64,000 nt of DNA from Lachnoanaerobaculum sp. OBRC5-5 (GTDB taxonomy: Bacteria > Bacillota > Clostridia > Lachnospirales > Lachnospiraceae). Positions within the stretch are counted from its first letter, which is position 1; each line of letters opens with the position of its first letter. The notes below the pieces were generated by a model that did no database searches, was not told the origin of the DNA, and was given only the letters and a program-made list of their open reading frames with translations. Positions 34,372-43,336 of this stretch are shown in pieces. A program made the position numbers and the translations under genes. The stretch covers positions 470,013 to 534,012 of the forward strand of contig NZ_JH815185.1 in the NCBI RefSeq assembly GCF_000296385.1, written 5' to 3'.

Positions 34372-37020
34372 ATGGCACTATCTCCTATGATGTCAAAATA
34401 TCTGGAGACTAAGAAAGAGTATCCGGATTGTATACTTTTTTATCGTCTGGGCGATTTTTATGAAATGTTTTTTGAGGATGCTACTGAAGTGGCAAGGGAG
34501 CTTGAACTTACCCTTACAGGTAAGGATTGTGGGCTTGAAGAGAGAGCACCTATGTGCGGTGTGCCATATCATGCTGCGGAAACTTATATAAACAGACTTG
34601 TACAAAACGGTCATAAGGTTGCTATTGCGGAGCAGATGGAAGATCCTAAGCTTGCAAAGGGACTTGTAAAAAGAGAAGTTGTTAGAATTGTTACTCCGGG
34701 TACTATTACAAGTACCGGAGTATTAGCTGATGATAAAAATAATTATATTATTTCCATATTCTACATTGATGAGAGATTCGGACTGGCAATATGTGATATT
34801 TCAACCGGTGATTTCTTTGTTACAGAGCTGGTTTCTATAAGGGAACTCTTTGATGAGATACAAAAATATCAACCCACAGAAATTATATGCAATCATGCAT
34901 TTGAGATCAGCGGTATTTCACTTGAGGAACTGAAGAAAAAATATAATATTACAATAACATCACTTGATAATACATATTTCAGTGAGAAGAACAGTTTGGA
35001 TATATTAAAGAGACATTTTGCTGTTTCAAGTATTGAAGCACTGGGACTTTCCGAGTTTTCGGATGCGACCATATCATCAGGAGCAATGCTTAGATATCTT
35101 TATGAGATGCAAAAGAGCTCATGTGCACAGATAGTGGGAATAAGTGCATATAAAAACGGGGATTATATGATAGTGGATACGAGCTCAAGAAGAAATCTTG
35201 AGTTGGTGGAAACTATGAGAGAGAAAAAGAAAAACGGCTCACTTTTGGGTGTACTTGATAAGACAAATACAGCAATGGGTGCCAGAATGTTAAGAGGATT
35301 TTTGGAGCAGCCGCTTGTAAATAAAGAAAGAATAATAAACAGGCAGGAAGCCGTGGCGGAACTCTTTGACAGATATATTGACAGAGAAGAGCTTAGAGAA
35401 TATTTAAATCCGATTTATGATTTGGAAAGACTGATGTCAAGAGTTGTAACAAAGAATGCCAATACCAGAGATCTTTTATCACTATCTGCTTCTATGAAAA
35501 TGATAAGTCCTATAAAAGATGTTTTAAAGACTTTCGAGTCCGGAGAGATCAAAAAGACAAATAATAATCTCGACAGGCTTCACGATATAATCGATATAAT
35601 AGACAGGGCTATAAATGAAGACAGTCCGCTTTCACTAAAAGAAGGAAATATTATAAATACCGGATATAATAGTGAGATTGACAAGCTTAGGCAGGCAAAA
35701 ACCGAGGGTAAGAACTGGCTGGCTTCTTTGGAGTCTGAAGAAAAAGAGAAAACAGGAATAAAAAATCTGAAGGTGAAGTTTAACAAGGTATTCGGATATT
35801 ATTTTGAGGTGACCAATTCGTTCAAAGATATGGTGCCGGATTATTTTATAAGAAAGCAGACTCTTACCAATGCAGAAAGATATACAACTGACAAGCTTAA
35901 AGATCTGGAAAATATAATACTTGGGGCTGAGGATAAGCTTAACAGTCTTGAGTATGAAGTTTTTGTTGAAATCAGAGATGAGATTGCAAAGAATGTAAAC
36001 AGAATACAATCAAGTGCCAAGGCGGTTGCTTATATAGATGCACTATGTTCATTGGCTACGGTGGCTTATAACAATAACTATGTAAAACCTGAAATAAATA
36101 CTACAGGTGTTATTGACATAAGGGATGGCAGGCATCCGGTAGTTGAGACAATGCTAAATGATGACTCGTTTATTGCAAATGATACCTATCTTGATCAGAA
36201 TAAGAAAAGGATGTCTATTATTACCGGACCGAATATGGCAGGTAAATCAACTTATATGAGACAGACAGCTCTTATTTGTATGATGGCTCAAATAGGAAGC
36301 TTTGTACCTGCAAAGCAGGCAAACCTTTGTGTTTGTGACAGAATATTTACCAGAGTGGGCGCTTCGGATGACCTTGCAAGCGGTCAGTCTACTTTTATGG
36401 TGGAGATGACTGAGGTTGCAAATATTCTTAGAAATGCCACCAGAAATTCTTTGGTTATTTTGGATGAGATAGGAAGAGGTACATCTACTTTTGACGGTCT
36501 TGCTATTGCATGGGCAGTGGTAGAGCATATTTCAAATATAAAGCTGATAGGTGCAAAGACACTTTTTGCAACACATTATCATGAGCTTTCAGAACTTGAA
36601 GGTACTCTTCCGGGTGTAAATAATTACTGTATTTCAGTAAAGGAAAACGGTGATAATATAGTATTCCTTAGAAAAATAATAACAGGCGGTGCAGATAAGA
36701 GTTATGGTATACAGGTGGCAAAACTTGCAGGTGTACCCGACAGTGTAACAAACAGAGCAAAGGAGCTTATAGAGGAGCTTTCAAGCGCTGATATTGCGAC
36801 AAGAGCCAGAGAGATTGCAGAGGCAACACCGGCAGTTTCAAAGAGAAAACCTGTAAAGAAGATGAGTGAAGTGGAGGCGGGCCAGCTTTCACTATTTGAT
36901 GCGATAAATAATGATACGATTATTAAGGAGATTTCAGAAATTGATATTACTTCAATGACTCCTATGGATGCTTTGAATACATTGTATGCTTTACAGAATA
37001 AGATAAAGAACAGGATATAA
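34372..37020 (+). CDS. mutS: DNA mismatch repair protein MutS
   Basis: An 882-residue protein starting directly after the miaB stop codon. The mismatch-binding domain starts YRLGDFYEMF; the ATPase has Walker A GPNMAGKST (619-627), ILDEIGRGTSTFDG (Walker B/signature) and TLFATHYHELSELE. A C-terminal QLSLFD (838-843) fits the beta-clamp binding pattern. MutS finds mismatches and recruits MutL, encoded 4 bases downstream. Confidence 0.97.
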   Translation: MALSPMMSKYLETKKEYPDCILFYRLGDFYEMFFEDATEVARELELTLTGKDCGLEERAPMCGVPYHAAETYINRLVQNGHKVAIAEQMEDPKLAKGLVKREVVRIVTPGTITSTGVLADDKNNYIISIFYIDERFGLAICDISTGDFFVTELVSIRELFDEIQKYQPTEIICNHAFEISGISLEELKKKYNITITSLDNTYFSEKNSLDILKRHFAVSSIEALGLSEFSDATISSGAMLRYLYEMQKSSCAQIVGISAYKNGDYMIVDTSSRRNLELVETMREKKKNGSLLGVLDKTNTAMGARMLRGFLEQPLVNKERIINRQEAVAELFDRYIDREELREYLNPIYDLERLMSRVVTKNANTRDLLSLSASMKMISPIKDVLKTFESGEIKKTNNNLDRLHDIIDIIDRAINEDSPLSLKEGNIINTGYNSEIDKLRQAKTEGKNWLASLESEEKEKTGIKNLKVKFNKVFGYYFEVTNSFKDMVPDYFIRKQTLTNAERYTTDKLKDLENIILGAEDKLNSLEYEVFVEIRDEIAKNVNRIQSSAKAVAYIDALCSLATVAYNNNYVKPEINTTGVIDIRDGRHPVVETMLNDDSFIANDTYLDQNKKRMSIITGPNMAGKSTYMRQTALICMMAQIGSFVPAKQANLCVCDRIFTRVGASDDLASGQSTFMVEMTEVANILRNATRNSLVILDEIGRGTSTFDGLAIAWAVVEHISNIKLIGAKTLFATHYHELSELEGTLPGVNNYCISVKENGDNIVFLRKIITGGADKSYGIQVAKLAGVPDSVTNRAKELIEELSSADIATRAREIAEATPAVSKRKPVKKMSEVEAGQLSLFDAINNDTIIKEISEIDITSMTPMDALNTLYALQNKIKNRI

Positions 37021-37024
37021 GTTT

Positions 37025-39004
37025 ATGATTAATATACTGGATAAGGGGACTATTGATAAGATTGCGGCAGGTGAGGTGGTTGAGAGACCTGCTTCAATAG
37101 TAAAGGAGCTTTTGGAAAATTCAATAGATGCGGGAAGTTCTTCCATCACAGTAGAGATAAAAAATGGTGGAATTGACCTGATAAGGATAACGGATAATGG
37201 CTGCGGTATTGATTCAAAAGAAGTAAAAACAGCCTTTTTAAGGCATGCCACCTCAAAAATAGTCAGTGATAAAGATCTTATCTCTATAAAGAGTTTGGGA
37301 TTTCGTGGCGAGGCACTTTCAAGTATTGCTGCGGTTTCAAGATGTGAGATAATCACAAAGACCAGAGATGAGCTTACCGGAGTTCGCTACTATATGGAAG
37401 GTGGTGTAGAGGTTGAATTTGAAGAAATCGGAGCACCGGACGGAACCAGTATAATTATCAGAGATATTTTTTATAATACTCCTGCCAGAAGAAAATTCTT
37501 AAAAACCGCTTCTACGGAGGGAGCACATATAAGTGAGCTTGTAGAGAAGATGGCTATGTCAAATACGGACATTGCCTTTAAGTTTATATCAAATAATCAG
37601 GTGAAGCTACAGACAAACGGAAACGGAAATCTGAAGGATATTATATATCAGCTCTATGGAAAGGAGATTTCCAAGGCCTTATGTGCGGTTGATTATGAAA
37701 AAGACGGAGTAAAGATAAAAGGTGTTATTGCAAGACCTGAGGTTACAAGAAGTTCCAGAAGTCTTGAAAATATCTTTGTAAACGGAAGATATATAAAGGA
37801 TAATATTATTTCAAAGGCTATTGAAGACGGTTTCGGCGACAGACTTATGCAACATCAGTATCCTTTTTGTGCTCTCAGCTTTTATTTGGAAGGTGTGGAT
37901 GTAAATGTTCATCCAAGAAAAATGGAAGTGAGATTCTCTGACGGAAATCATATCTACAACTGTACAAAAGAGGCTGTGGAGGAGATTTTTAAATTACAGA
38001 GCAGTATCAGAGAGGTACCTGTGGGTAAAGACACTGCCAATGAAAAGAAGGTGTTTATTAATACACCTGAGCCTTTTGAAAACAGAAGAAGAGATATTGA
38101 CTTTAATAAATCCGCTAAAAGTGATGAGATACAGTGGACTATACCGAAGGAGACAAACTACAATCCGCAAAATGACTACACACTTTTAAAGGATGATGTT
38201 TCAAATAATTCTTATGATAAGTCTACAGGATATTATAGAGATTTTGAGTATGCCGCCGGGGCAAGGGATGTGTCAAAAGATTCATCATCAGTTATTCAAA
38301 CAGTTGAAAACAGTGCCGGAGAGAATATTTCAGATAACCTAAATACTGTTCAAGCAAATAGCGAGGCAGATACTTTAAGTGCAAGACAATCTGCTTCACA
38401 GCTTTCATTTTTTGATACGGAAGCAAAAAAGTATATAAAGGTAATAGGACAAGTTTTTGATACATACTGGATAGTGCAGCTTAGAAATGAGATGTATATA
38501 ATTGACCAACATGCGGCACATGAAAAGGTAATGTATGAAAGACTTTTAAAGGAAAGTAAGGACAATAAGATTTCCTCTCAGATGATAAATCCGCCTATTA
38601 TAGTTACCTTAACCGATTTGGAGCAGGATGTTTTAATTAAGCATATGGATGAGTTTAGGGCGGTAGGATTTGATATAGAGGAATTTGGAGGAAAAGAATA
38701 TAAGATAAATTCAATTCCTAATATTTTTCCTTCAATACCTAAGGCGGAGCTTTTTAATGAAATGCTTGCAGACAGCACAAATTATGATATTATATCTCCG
38801 TCAGAGCTTATTTTGGCAAAGACGGCATCTATGGCTTGCAAGGCGGCTATAAAGGGAAATATGAGAATATCCCTGATGGAGGCAAATGACCTTTTTGATG
38901 AGTTGCTGTCACTGGATAATCCATACAATTGTCCACATGGAAGACCGACTATAATAAAAATGAGCAAGCAGGAAATTGAAAAGAAGTTTAAAAGGATAGT
39001 ATGA
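37025..39004 (+). CDS. mutL: DNA mismatch repair protein MutL, with endonuclease motif
   Basis: A 659-residue protein. The GHKL ATPase has ELLENSIDAG (Glu28 catalytic), DNGCG (57-61) and GFRGEAL. The C-terminal domain has DQHAAHEKVMYE (from Asp494), the metal-binding nicking motif found in organisms without MutH, and CPHGRPT near the end. QLSFFD in the linker may bind the beta clamp. The linker (about 340-465) is long and polar. It overlaps miaA by 4 bases. Confidence 0.97.
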   Translation: MINILDKGTIDKIAAGEVVERPASIVKELLENSIDAGSSSITVEIKNGGIDLIRITDNGCGIDSKEVKTAFLRHATSKIVSDKDLISIKSLGFRGEALSSIAAVSRCEIITKTRDELTGVRYYMEGGVEVEFEEIGAPDGTSIIIRDIFYNTPARRKFLKTASTEGAHISELVEKMAMSNTDIAFKFISNNQVKLQTNGNGNLKDIIYQLYGKEISKALCAVDYEKDGVKIKGVIARPEVTRSSRSLENIFVNGRYIKDNIISKAIEDGFGDRLMQHQYPFCALSFYLEGVDVNVHPRKMEVRFSDGNHIYNCTKEAVEEIFKLQSSIREVPVGKDTANEKKVFINTPEPFENRRRDIDFNKSAKSDEIQWTIPKETNYNPQNDYTLLKDDVSNNSYDKSTGYYRDFEYAAGARDVSKDSSSVIQTVENSAGENISDNLNTVQANSEADTLSARQSASQLSFFDTEAKKYIKVIGQVFDTYWIVQLRNEMYIIDQHAAHEKVMYERLLKESKDNKISSQMINPPIIVTLTDLEQDVLIKHMDEFRAVGFDIEEFGGKEYKINSIPNIFPSIPKAELFNEMLADSTNYDIISPSELILAKTASMACKAAIKGNMRISLMEANDLFDELLSLDNPYNCPHGRPTIIKMSKQEIEKKFKRIV

Positions 39005-39951
39005 CAAAGAATAAATTGATTATTCTTGCGGGACCTACCGCATCGGGTAAAACCTCAGTATCCATTGATTTGGCTAAAAGACTTGGGGGAGAGATAATAA
39101 GTGCGGACTCCATGCAAGTATATAAATATATGGATGTGGGCACTGCAAAAATATCGGTAGAAGAGATGCAGGGTGTAAAACATCATTTGATAGATGTGCT
39201 GGATCCAAAGGAAGATTTCAATATCGTAAAGTTTCAAAACATGGTAAAATGTTCTATAGAGGAAATAGTAAAGAACGGACATATACCTATATTGGTTGGA
39301 GGAACAGGTTTCTATATACAATCTGTTATTTATGATATTGATTTTAATAATGAGGATGACAACAGTTCTGTAAGAAAAAAGCTTGAAGAAGAATATGATG
39401 CTTTCGGTGCGGATTTTATGCATGAGAAACTGAAAAAAATTGACATTGTTTCAGCACAAACCATACATAAAAATAATAAGAAGAGAATAATTCGTGCAAT
39501 AGAGTACTTTTTGATAAATAATGAGCCTATCTCATCACATAATGAAGTACAAAGAGAGAAAAAATCACCATATGATTACATATTCTTTGTACTGAATCCT
39601 CCAAGAGATATCCTATATGAAAGAATAAATAAAAGAGTGGATATTATGGTGGAAAACGGACTCGTTGATGAAGTCAAGAAGCTTAGAGAAATGGGACTCT
39701 CAACGGCAAATATTTCCATGCAGGGAATAGGATATAAAGAGATAATTGAGTATCTGGACGGAGAGGTTTCTTTGGAAACCGCTATAGAGAATATTAAGCA
39801 AAATACAAGGCATATGGCAAAAAGGCAGGTAACCTGGTTTAAGAGAGAAAAAGATGTAATTTATGTGGATCCTTTCTCATTTGAGAGCAATGAAAAAATA
39901 GTTGATTATATGATTGAGAAAATTAATACGGAAAGAATAGATAATGAGTGA
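39001..39951 (+). CDS. miaA: tRNA dimethylallyltransferase
   Basis: A 316-residue enzyme that transfers dimethylallyl to A37 of tRNAs reading UNN codons; MiaB then thiomethylates it. The P-loop GPTASGKT (11-18), DSMQVYKYMDVGTAK, and GGTGFYIQ are family motifs. The ATG overlaps the mutL stop. It overlaps the downstream PLP enzyme by 8 bases. There is no hfq behind it, unlike in many Bacilli. Confidence 0.96.
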   Translation: MTKNKLIILAGPTASGKTSVSIDLAKRLGGEIISADSMQVYKYMDVGTAKISVEEMQGVKHHLIDVLDPKEDFNIVKFQNMVKCSIEEIVKNGHIPILVGGTGFYIQSVIYDIDFNNEDDNSSVRKKLEEEYDAFGADFMHEKLKKIDIVSAQTIHKNNKKRIIRAIEYFLINNEPISSHNEVQREKKSPYDYIFFVLNPPRDILYERINKRVDIMVENGLVDEVKKLREMGLSTANISMQGIGYKEIIEYLDGEVSLETAIENIKQNTRHMAKRQVTWFKREKDVIYVDPFSFESNEKIVDYMIEKINTERIDNE

Positions 39952-41221
39952 TTTAAATAATATTTATGCGGAATTCGGTATTTCAAAAAAAGTTATAGAC
40001 TTGTCTGAAAAAGTTTTGGCATCTTTGGAGGAAAGATTTCTTGAGATAGATAAGAATGCCGAGTTTAATCAGATGAAAGTGCTTGCGGCAATGCAAAAAC
40101 ATAAGGTAAGCGATATACATTTTGCGGCCACTACCGGATATGGATACAATGATTTGGGAAGAGATGTGTTGGAGGATGTATATGCTACAGCATTTAAAGC
40201 GGAGGCTGCACTTGTAAGACCGCAATTGGTAAGCGGTACACATGCACTTCATATAGCACTTTCAGGGAATTTAAGACCGGGTGATGAACTTTTATCACCT
40301 GTAGGAAAGCCTTATGATACTTTGGAAGAGGTTATCGGTATAAGAGATTCAAGAGGATCTTTAAAAGAGTATGGTGTTAAATATTCACAGGTTGACTTAC
40401 TTTCAGACGGTTCTTTTGACTTTGAAGGAATAAGAAAAGCTATAAATGAAAAAACAAAGCTTGTTACAATACAAAGATCAAAGGGCTATGCTACAAGAAA
40501 AACATTATCTGTGGAGCAGATAGGTGAACTTATAAAGTTTGTAAAATCAATAGATCCTAAGATTATATGTATGGTGGATAACTGCTATGGTGAGTTTGTA
40601 GAGAGAATAGAGCCTATTGAAGTAGGTGCTGATATGATAGTGGGTTCTCTTATAAAAAACCCGGGAGGCGGACTGGCTCCTATAGGTGGCTACATTGTCG
40701 GAACTAAGGAATGTGTGGACAATGCTTCATTCAGACTTTCGGCACCGGGACTTGGAAAAGAAATAGGAGCAAGTCTTGGGATGAATACAAGTATGTTTCA
40801 AGGATTTTTCCTTTCTCCTACAGTAGTTGCGGGAGCGTTAAAGGGTGCTATATTTGCGGCAAATCTTTATGAGAGTCTTGGATTTGATTGCCATCCGAAT
40901 GCTACCGAGCCAAGATTTGATATTATTCAGGAAATTACTTTAAGAGATCCGAAAGCCTTATGTGCTTTCTGTGAGGGTATACAGGCGGCGGCTCCTGTAG
41001 ATTCATATGTAAAGCCCGAACCTTGGGCGATGCCGGGATATGACAGTGATGTGATAATGGCGGCAGGAGCTTTTGTTGGCGGTTCTTCAATAGAGCTTAG
41101 TGCGGACGGACCGATGAAAGAGCCGTATTCGGTATTTTTCCAGGGAGGACTTACCTGGTACCATGCAAAACTTGGAATTATGCTGTCACTGCAGAAGATA
41201 TATGATGCCGGACTGCTTTAG
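39944..41221 (+). CDS. Methionine gamma-lyase family protein (YnbB / aluminium-resistance type)
   Basis: A 425-residue PLP enzyme of the Met_gamma_lyase family often found right after miaA in Firmicutes. Motifs are RPQLVSGTHALHIALSG, SPVGKPYDTLEEVIG, MVDNCYGEFVE (Asp near the PLP nitrogen) and GSLIKNPGGGLAP, where Lys238 is the likely Schiff-base residue. The true substrate is not known. It ends the miaB-mutS-mutL-miaA operon; a weak inverted repeat follows. Confidence 0.88.
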   Translation: MSDLNNIYAEFGISKKVIDLSEKVLASLEERFLEIDKNAEFNQMKVLAAMQKHKVSDIHFAATTGYGYNDLGRDVLEDVYATAFKAEAALVRPQLVSGTHALHIALSGNLRPGDELLSPVGKPYDTLEEVIGIRDSRGSLKEYGVKYSQVDLLSDGSFDFEGIRKAINEKTKLVTIQRSKGYATRKTLSVEQIGELIKFVKSIDPKIICMVDNCYGEFVERIEPIEVGADMIVGSLIKNPGGGLAPIGGYIVGTKECVDNASFRLSAPGLGKEIGASLGMNTSMFQGFFLSPTVVAGALKGAIFAANLYESLGFDCHPNATEPRFDIIQEITLRDPKALCAFCEGIQAAAPVDSYVKPEPWAMPGYDSDVIMAAGAFVGGSSIELSADGPMKEPYSVFFQGGLTWYHAKLGIMLSLQKIYDAGLL

Positions 41222-41227
41222 AACTTT

Positions 41228-41260
41228 ACAAAATATTAATTAATTACTTTTATATTTTGT
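41228..41260. terminator. Weak AT-rich hairpin after the PLP lyase gene
   Basis: A perfect 9-bp inverted repeat ACAAAATAT / ATATTTTGT (41228-41236 with 41252-41260) lies 6 bases past the stop codon. There is no G/C-rich stem and only A/T-rich sequence after it, so termination would be leaky. Confidence 0.35.
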
Positions 41261-41306
41261 GATAAAATAAAATTACCTTTCATGCTTGGAGAGCGGAAAG
41301 GGATTT

Positions 41307-41996
41307 ATGGGAAAAATAAAGGAATTACCACTTGAACAAAGACCATATGACAGAGCGCTGGAGTATGGAGTGGAATCGCTTACAGATGTGGAACTTTTGG
41401 CTGTGCTTCTTAGAAGCGGTACAAAGGATGTCAATGTCGTAAATCTTGCATACAATATTCTTGAGGGTAATGGTGAAGGATTTGGAATACATAGTATTTT
41501 TCACCATAATATTGATAAATTGATGGCCATCAAGGGTGTGGGAAAGGTTAAGGCTGTACAGATACTCGCGCTTGGAGAGTTTTGCAAAAGAGCTTGGGAG
41601 AGAAAAAACACAAGAAATAGCATTTCTTTTTCTTCACCTGACGTGGTTGCAAACTATTATAAGGAGAGTATCAGACACTTGGAAGTTGAGGAACTTAGAA
41701 TTATTTTCCTTGATACAAGACAGAGACCTATTTCCGATATGGTGATTTCAGTTGGAACTGTGAATGCTTCTTTGGTTTCTGTCAGAGAAATCTTGATAGA
41801 AAGCTTAAAGCATTTGGCGGTAAATGTTATTTTACTGCACAATCATCCAAGTGGTGACCCGTCGCCGAGTAAGGCGGACATAGATATAACAAAGGATATT
41901 AATAAAGCGCTTGATAGTATAGGGATAGAACTTATAGACCATATAGTCATAGGTGACAACTGCTATTACAGCTTTAAGGAACAGGGGATTATTTAA
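41307..41996 (+). CDS. radC: RadC family protein (JAB domain)
   Basis: A 229-residue protein from ATG 41307, after GGAAAGGG; the frame is open further back. A helix-hairpin-helix segment (IKGVGKVKAVQILAL) is followed by the JAMM/JAB metal site, HNHPSGDPSPSKAD (from His178). Despite the old name, a direct DNA-repair role is not supported; the family is metallo-isopeptidase-like and of unknown function. It heads the mreC-mreD cluster, its usual location in Firmicutes. Confidence 0.93.
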   Translation: MGKIKELPLEQRPYDRALEYGVESLTDVELLAVLLRSGTKDVNVVNLAYNILEGNGEGFGIHSIFHHNIDKLMAIKGVGKVKAVQILALGEFCKRAWERKNTRNSISFSSPDVVANYYKESIRHLEVEELRIIFLDTRQRPISDMVISVGTVNASLVSVREILIESLKHLAVNVILLHNHPSGDPSPSKADIDITKDINKALDSIGIELIDHIVIGDNCYYSFKEQGII

Positions 41997-42826
41997 TGGA
42001 TTCTAGAAACCGACTTGTACTGATAATTTTAAGTATAATTAGTATCATTCTTATAGGAATAACTTCATTCAATGATTCTATTATTTCGCCTTTAAGACAG
42101 GCGGTAGGAATTGTGTTATTGCCGGTTCAATCCGGAGTAAATACTGCCGGTAGGGCGATATATGACAATATAGAAGAGCAAAGAAAGTTGCATGACGCAA
42201 TCAATGAAAATACCTTGCTCAATAAAAAAATTGATGAGCTTACGGAGGAAAACACGAAGTTGATGGCGGATAACGGGGAACTTGCAAGGCTCAGAGAATT
42301 GTATAAGCTTGATGAAAGTTATTCGGACTATGAGAAGGTTGGCGCCAGAGTGGTGGCAAAGGACAGTACAAAGTGGTTTTCTACTTTTACTATCGACAAG
42401 GGAAGTGATGACGGCATAGCGGTAGACATGAATGTTATAGGCTATGGCGGACTGATCGGAATAGTGACCGATGTAGGGAAAAATTATGCAAATGTCCGTT
42501 CAATTATAGATGATATATCAAGAGTAAGTGCAATGTCTCTTAGAACAGGTTCTCTTTGCAGAGTTGATGGTAATCTTGAGCTTTATAATGACGGAAGATT
42601 GATTTTAAAAGATGTAAAGTCGGATGCGGATATCTCCGAGGGTGATATGATAGTTACATCAAATGTATCAACCAAGTATTTGCCGAATATTTTAATCGGC
42701 TATGCCAGAGATTTAAAGGAAGATTCTTCAAGGCTTACAAAGAGCGGATATATAATACCTATAGTGAATTTTGATACTATATCTGAAGTTCTTGTAATAA
42801 CCAAAAAGAAGGAAGTGAGTGATTAA
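41996..42826 (+). CDS. mreC: Rod-shape-determining protein MreC
   Basis: A 276-residue bitopic protein: one membrane helix near residues 7-26, a coiled coil (about 60-98) and a beta-rich extracellular domain with VVAKDSTKWFSTFTIDKG. It links the elongation machinery to PBP2. The ATG shares its first base with the radC stop. mreB, which usually comes before it, is not present here. Confidence 0.95.
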   Translation: MDSRNRLVLIILSIISIILIGITSFNDSIISPLRQAVGIVLLPVQSGVNTAGRAIYDNIEEQRKLHDAINENTLLNKKIDELTEENTKLMADNGELARLRELYKLDESYSDYEKVGARVVAKDSTKWFSTFTIDKGSDDGIAVDMNVIGYGGLIGIVTDVGKNYANVRSIIDDISRVSAMSLRTGSLCRVDGNLELYNDGRLILKDVKSDADISEGDMIVTSNVSTKYLPNILIGYARDLKEDSSRLTKSGYIIPIVNFDTISEVLVITKKKEVSD

Positions 42827-43336
42827 ATGAGAAGAATAATAGTAAATATAGCTTTTATTATATTTGCATTTGCACTTCAGATATGCATTTTCCCGTTCAT
42901 ACCGTTTTTATATGCCTCGCCGAACTTACTTATAATACTGACATTCACTTATGGATTCAGTCTCGGTGTGGAAGAAGGAATGCTCTACGGTGTGTTATGT
43001 GGAGTTTTGATGGACTTGTACTTTGCAGGTCCTTTCGGATTTTTTACTTTATTATTTATATGGATAGGGTATATCAACGGTAAGCTTTCAGCCTTCTTTT
43101 ATGAGGAATATATAGTTTTACCGTTCATAGTGTGTACAATAAGTGAAGTTATGTACAATGTATTTATTTATGTTTTCAGATTCTTGATAAGAGATAAATT
43201 TGAATTTTTATACTATTTGAAAAATATTGTAATACCCGAGGTAATAATAACGCTTATATTTACATTGTTATTATACAGGTTTTTACTTTGGTACAATAAA
43301 AAACTCAGGATATTGGACAGTAGAGGAATTAATTAG
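42827..43336 (+). CDS. mreD: Rod-shape-determining protein MreD
   Basis: A 169-residue integral membrane protein with about five helices (from LQICIFPFIPFLYASPNLL onward). It begins directly at the end of mreC with no gap and its stop overlaps the GTG of the PBP2 gene by 1 base. Identification rests on hydrophobic profile, size and location. Confidence 0.9.
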   Translation: MRRIIVNIAFIIFAFALQICIFPFIPFLYASPNLLIILTFTYGFSLGVEEGMLYGVLCGVLMDLYFAGPFGFFTLLFIWIGYINGKLSAFFYEEYIVLPFIVCTISEVMYNVFIYVFRFLIRDKFEFLYYLKNIVIPEVIITLIFTLLLYRFLLWYNKKLRILDSRGIN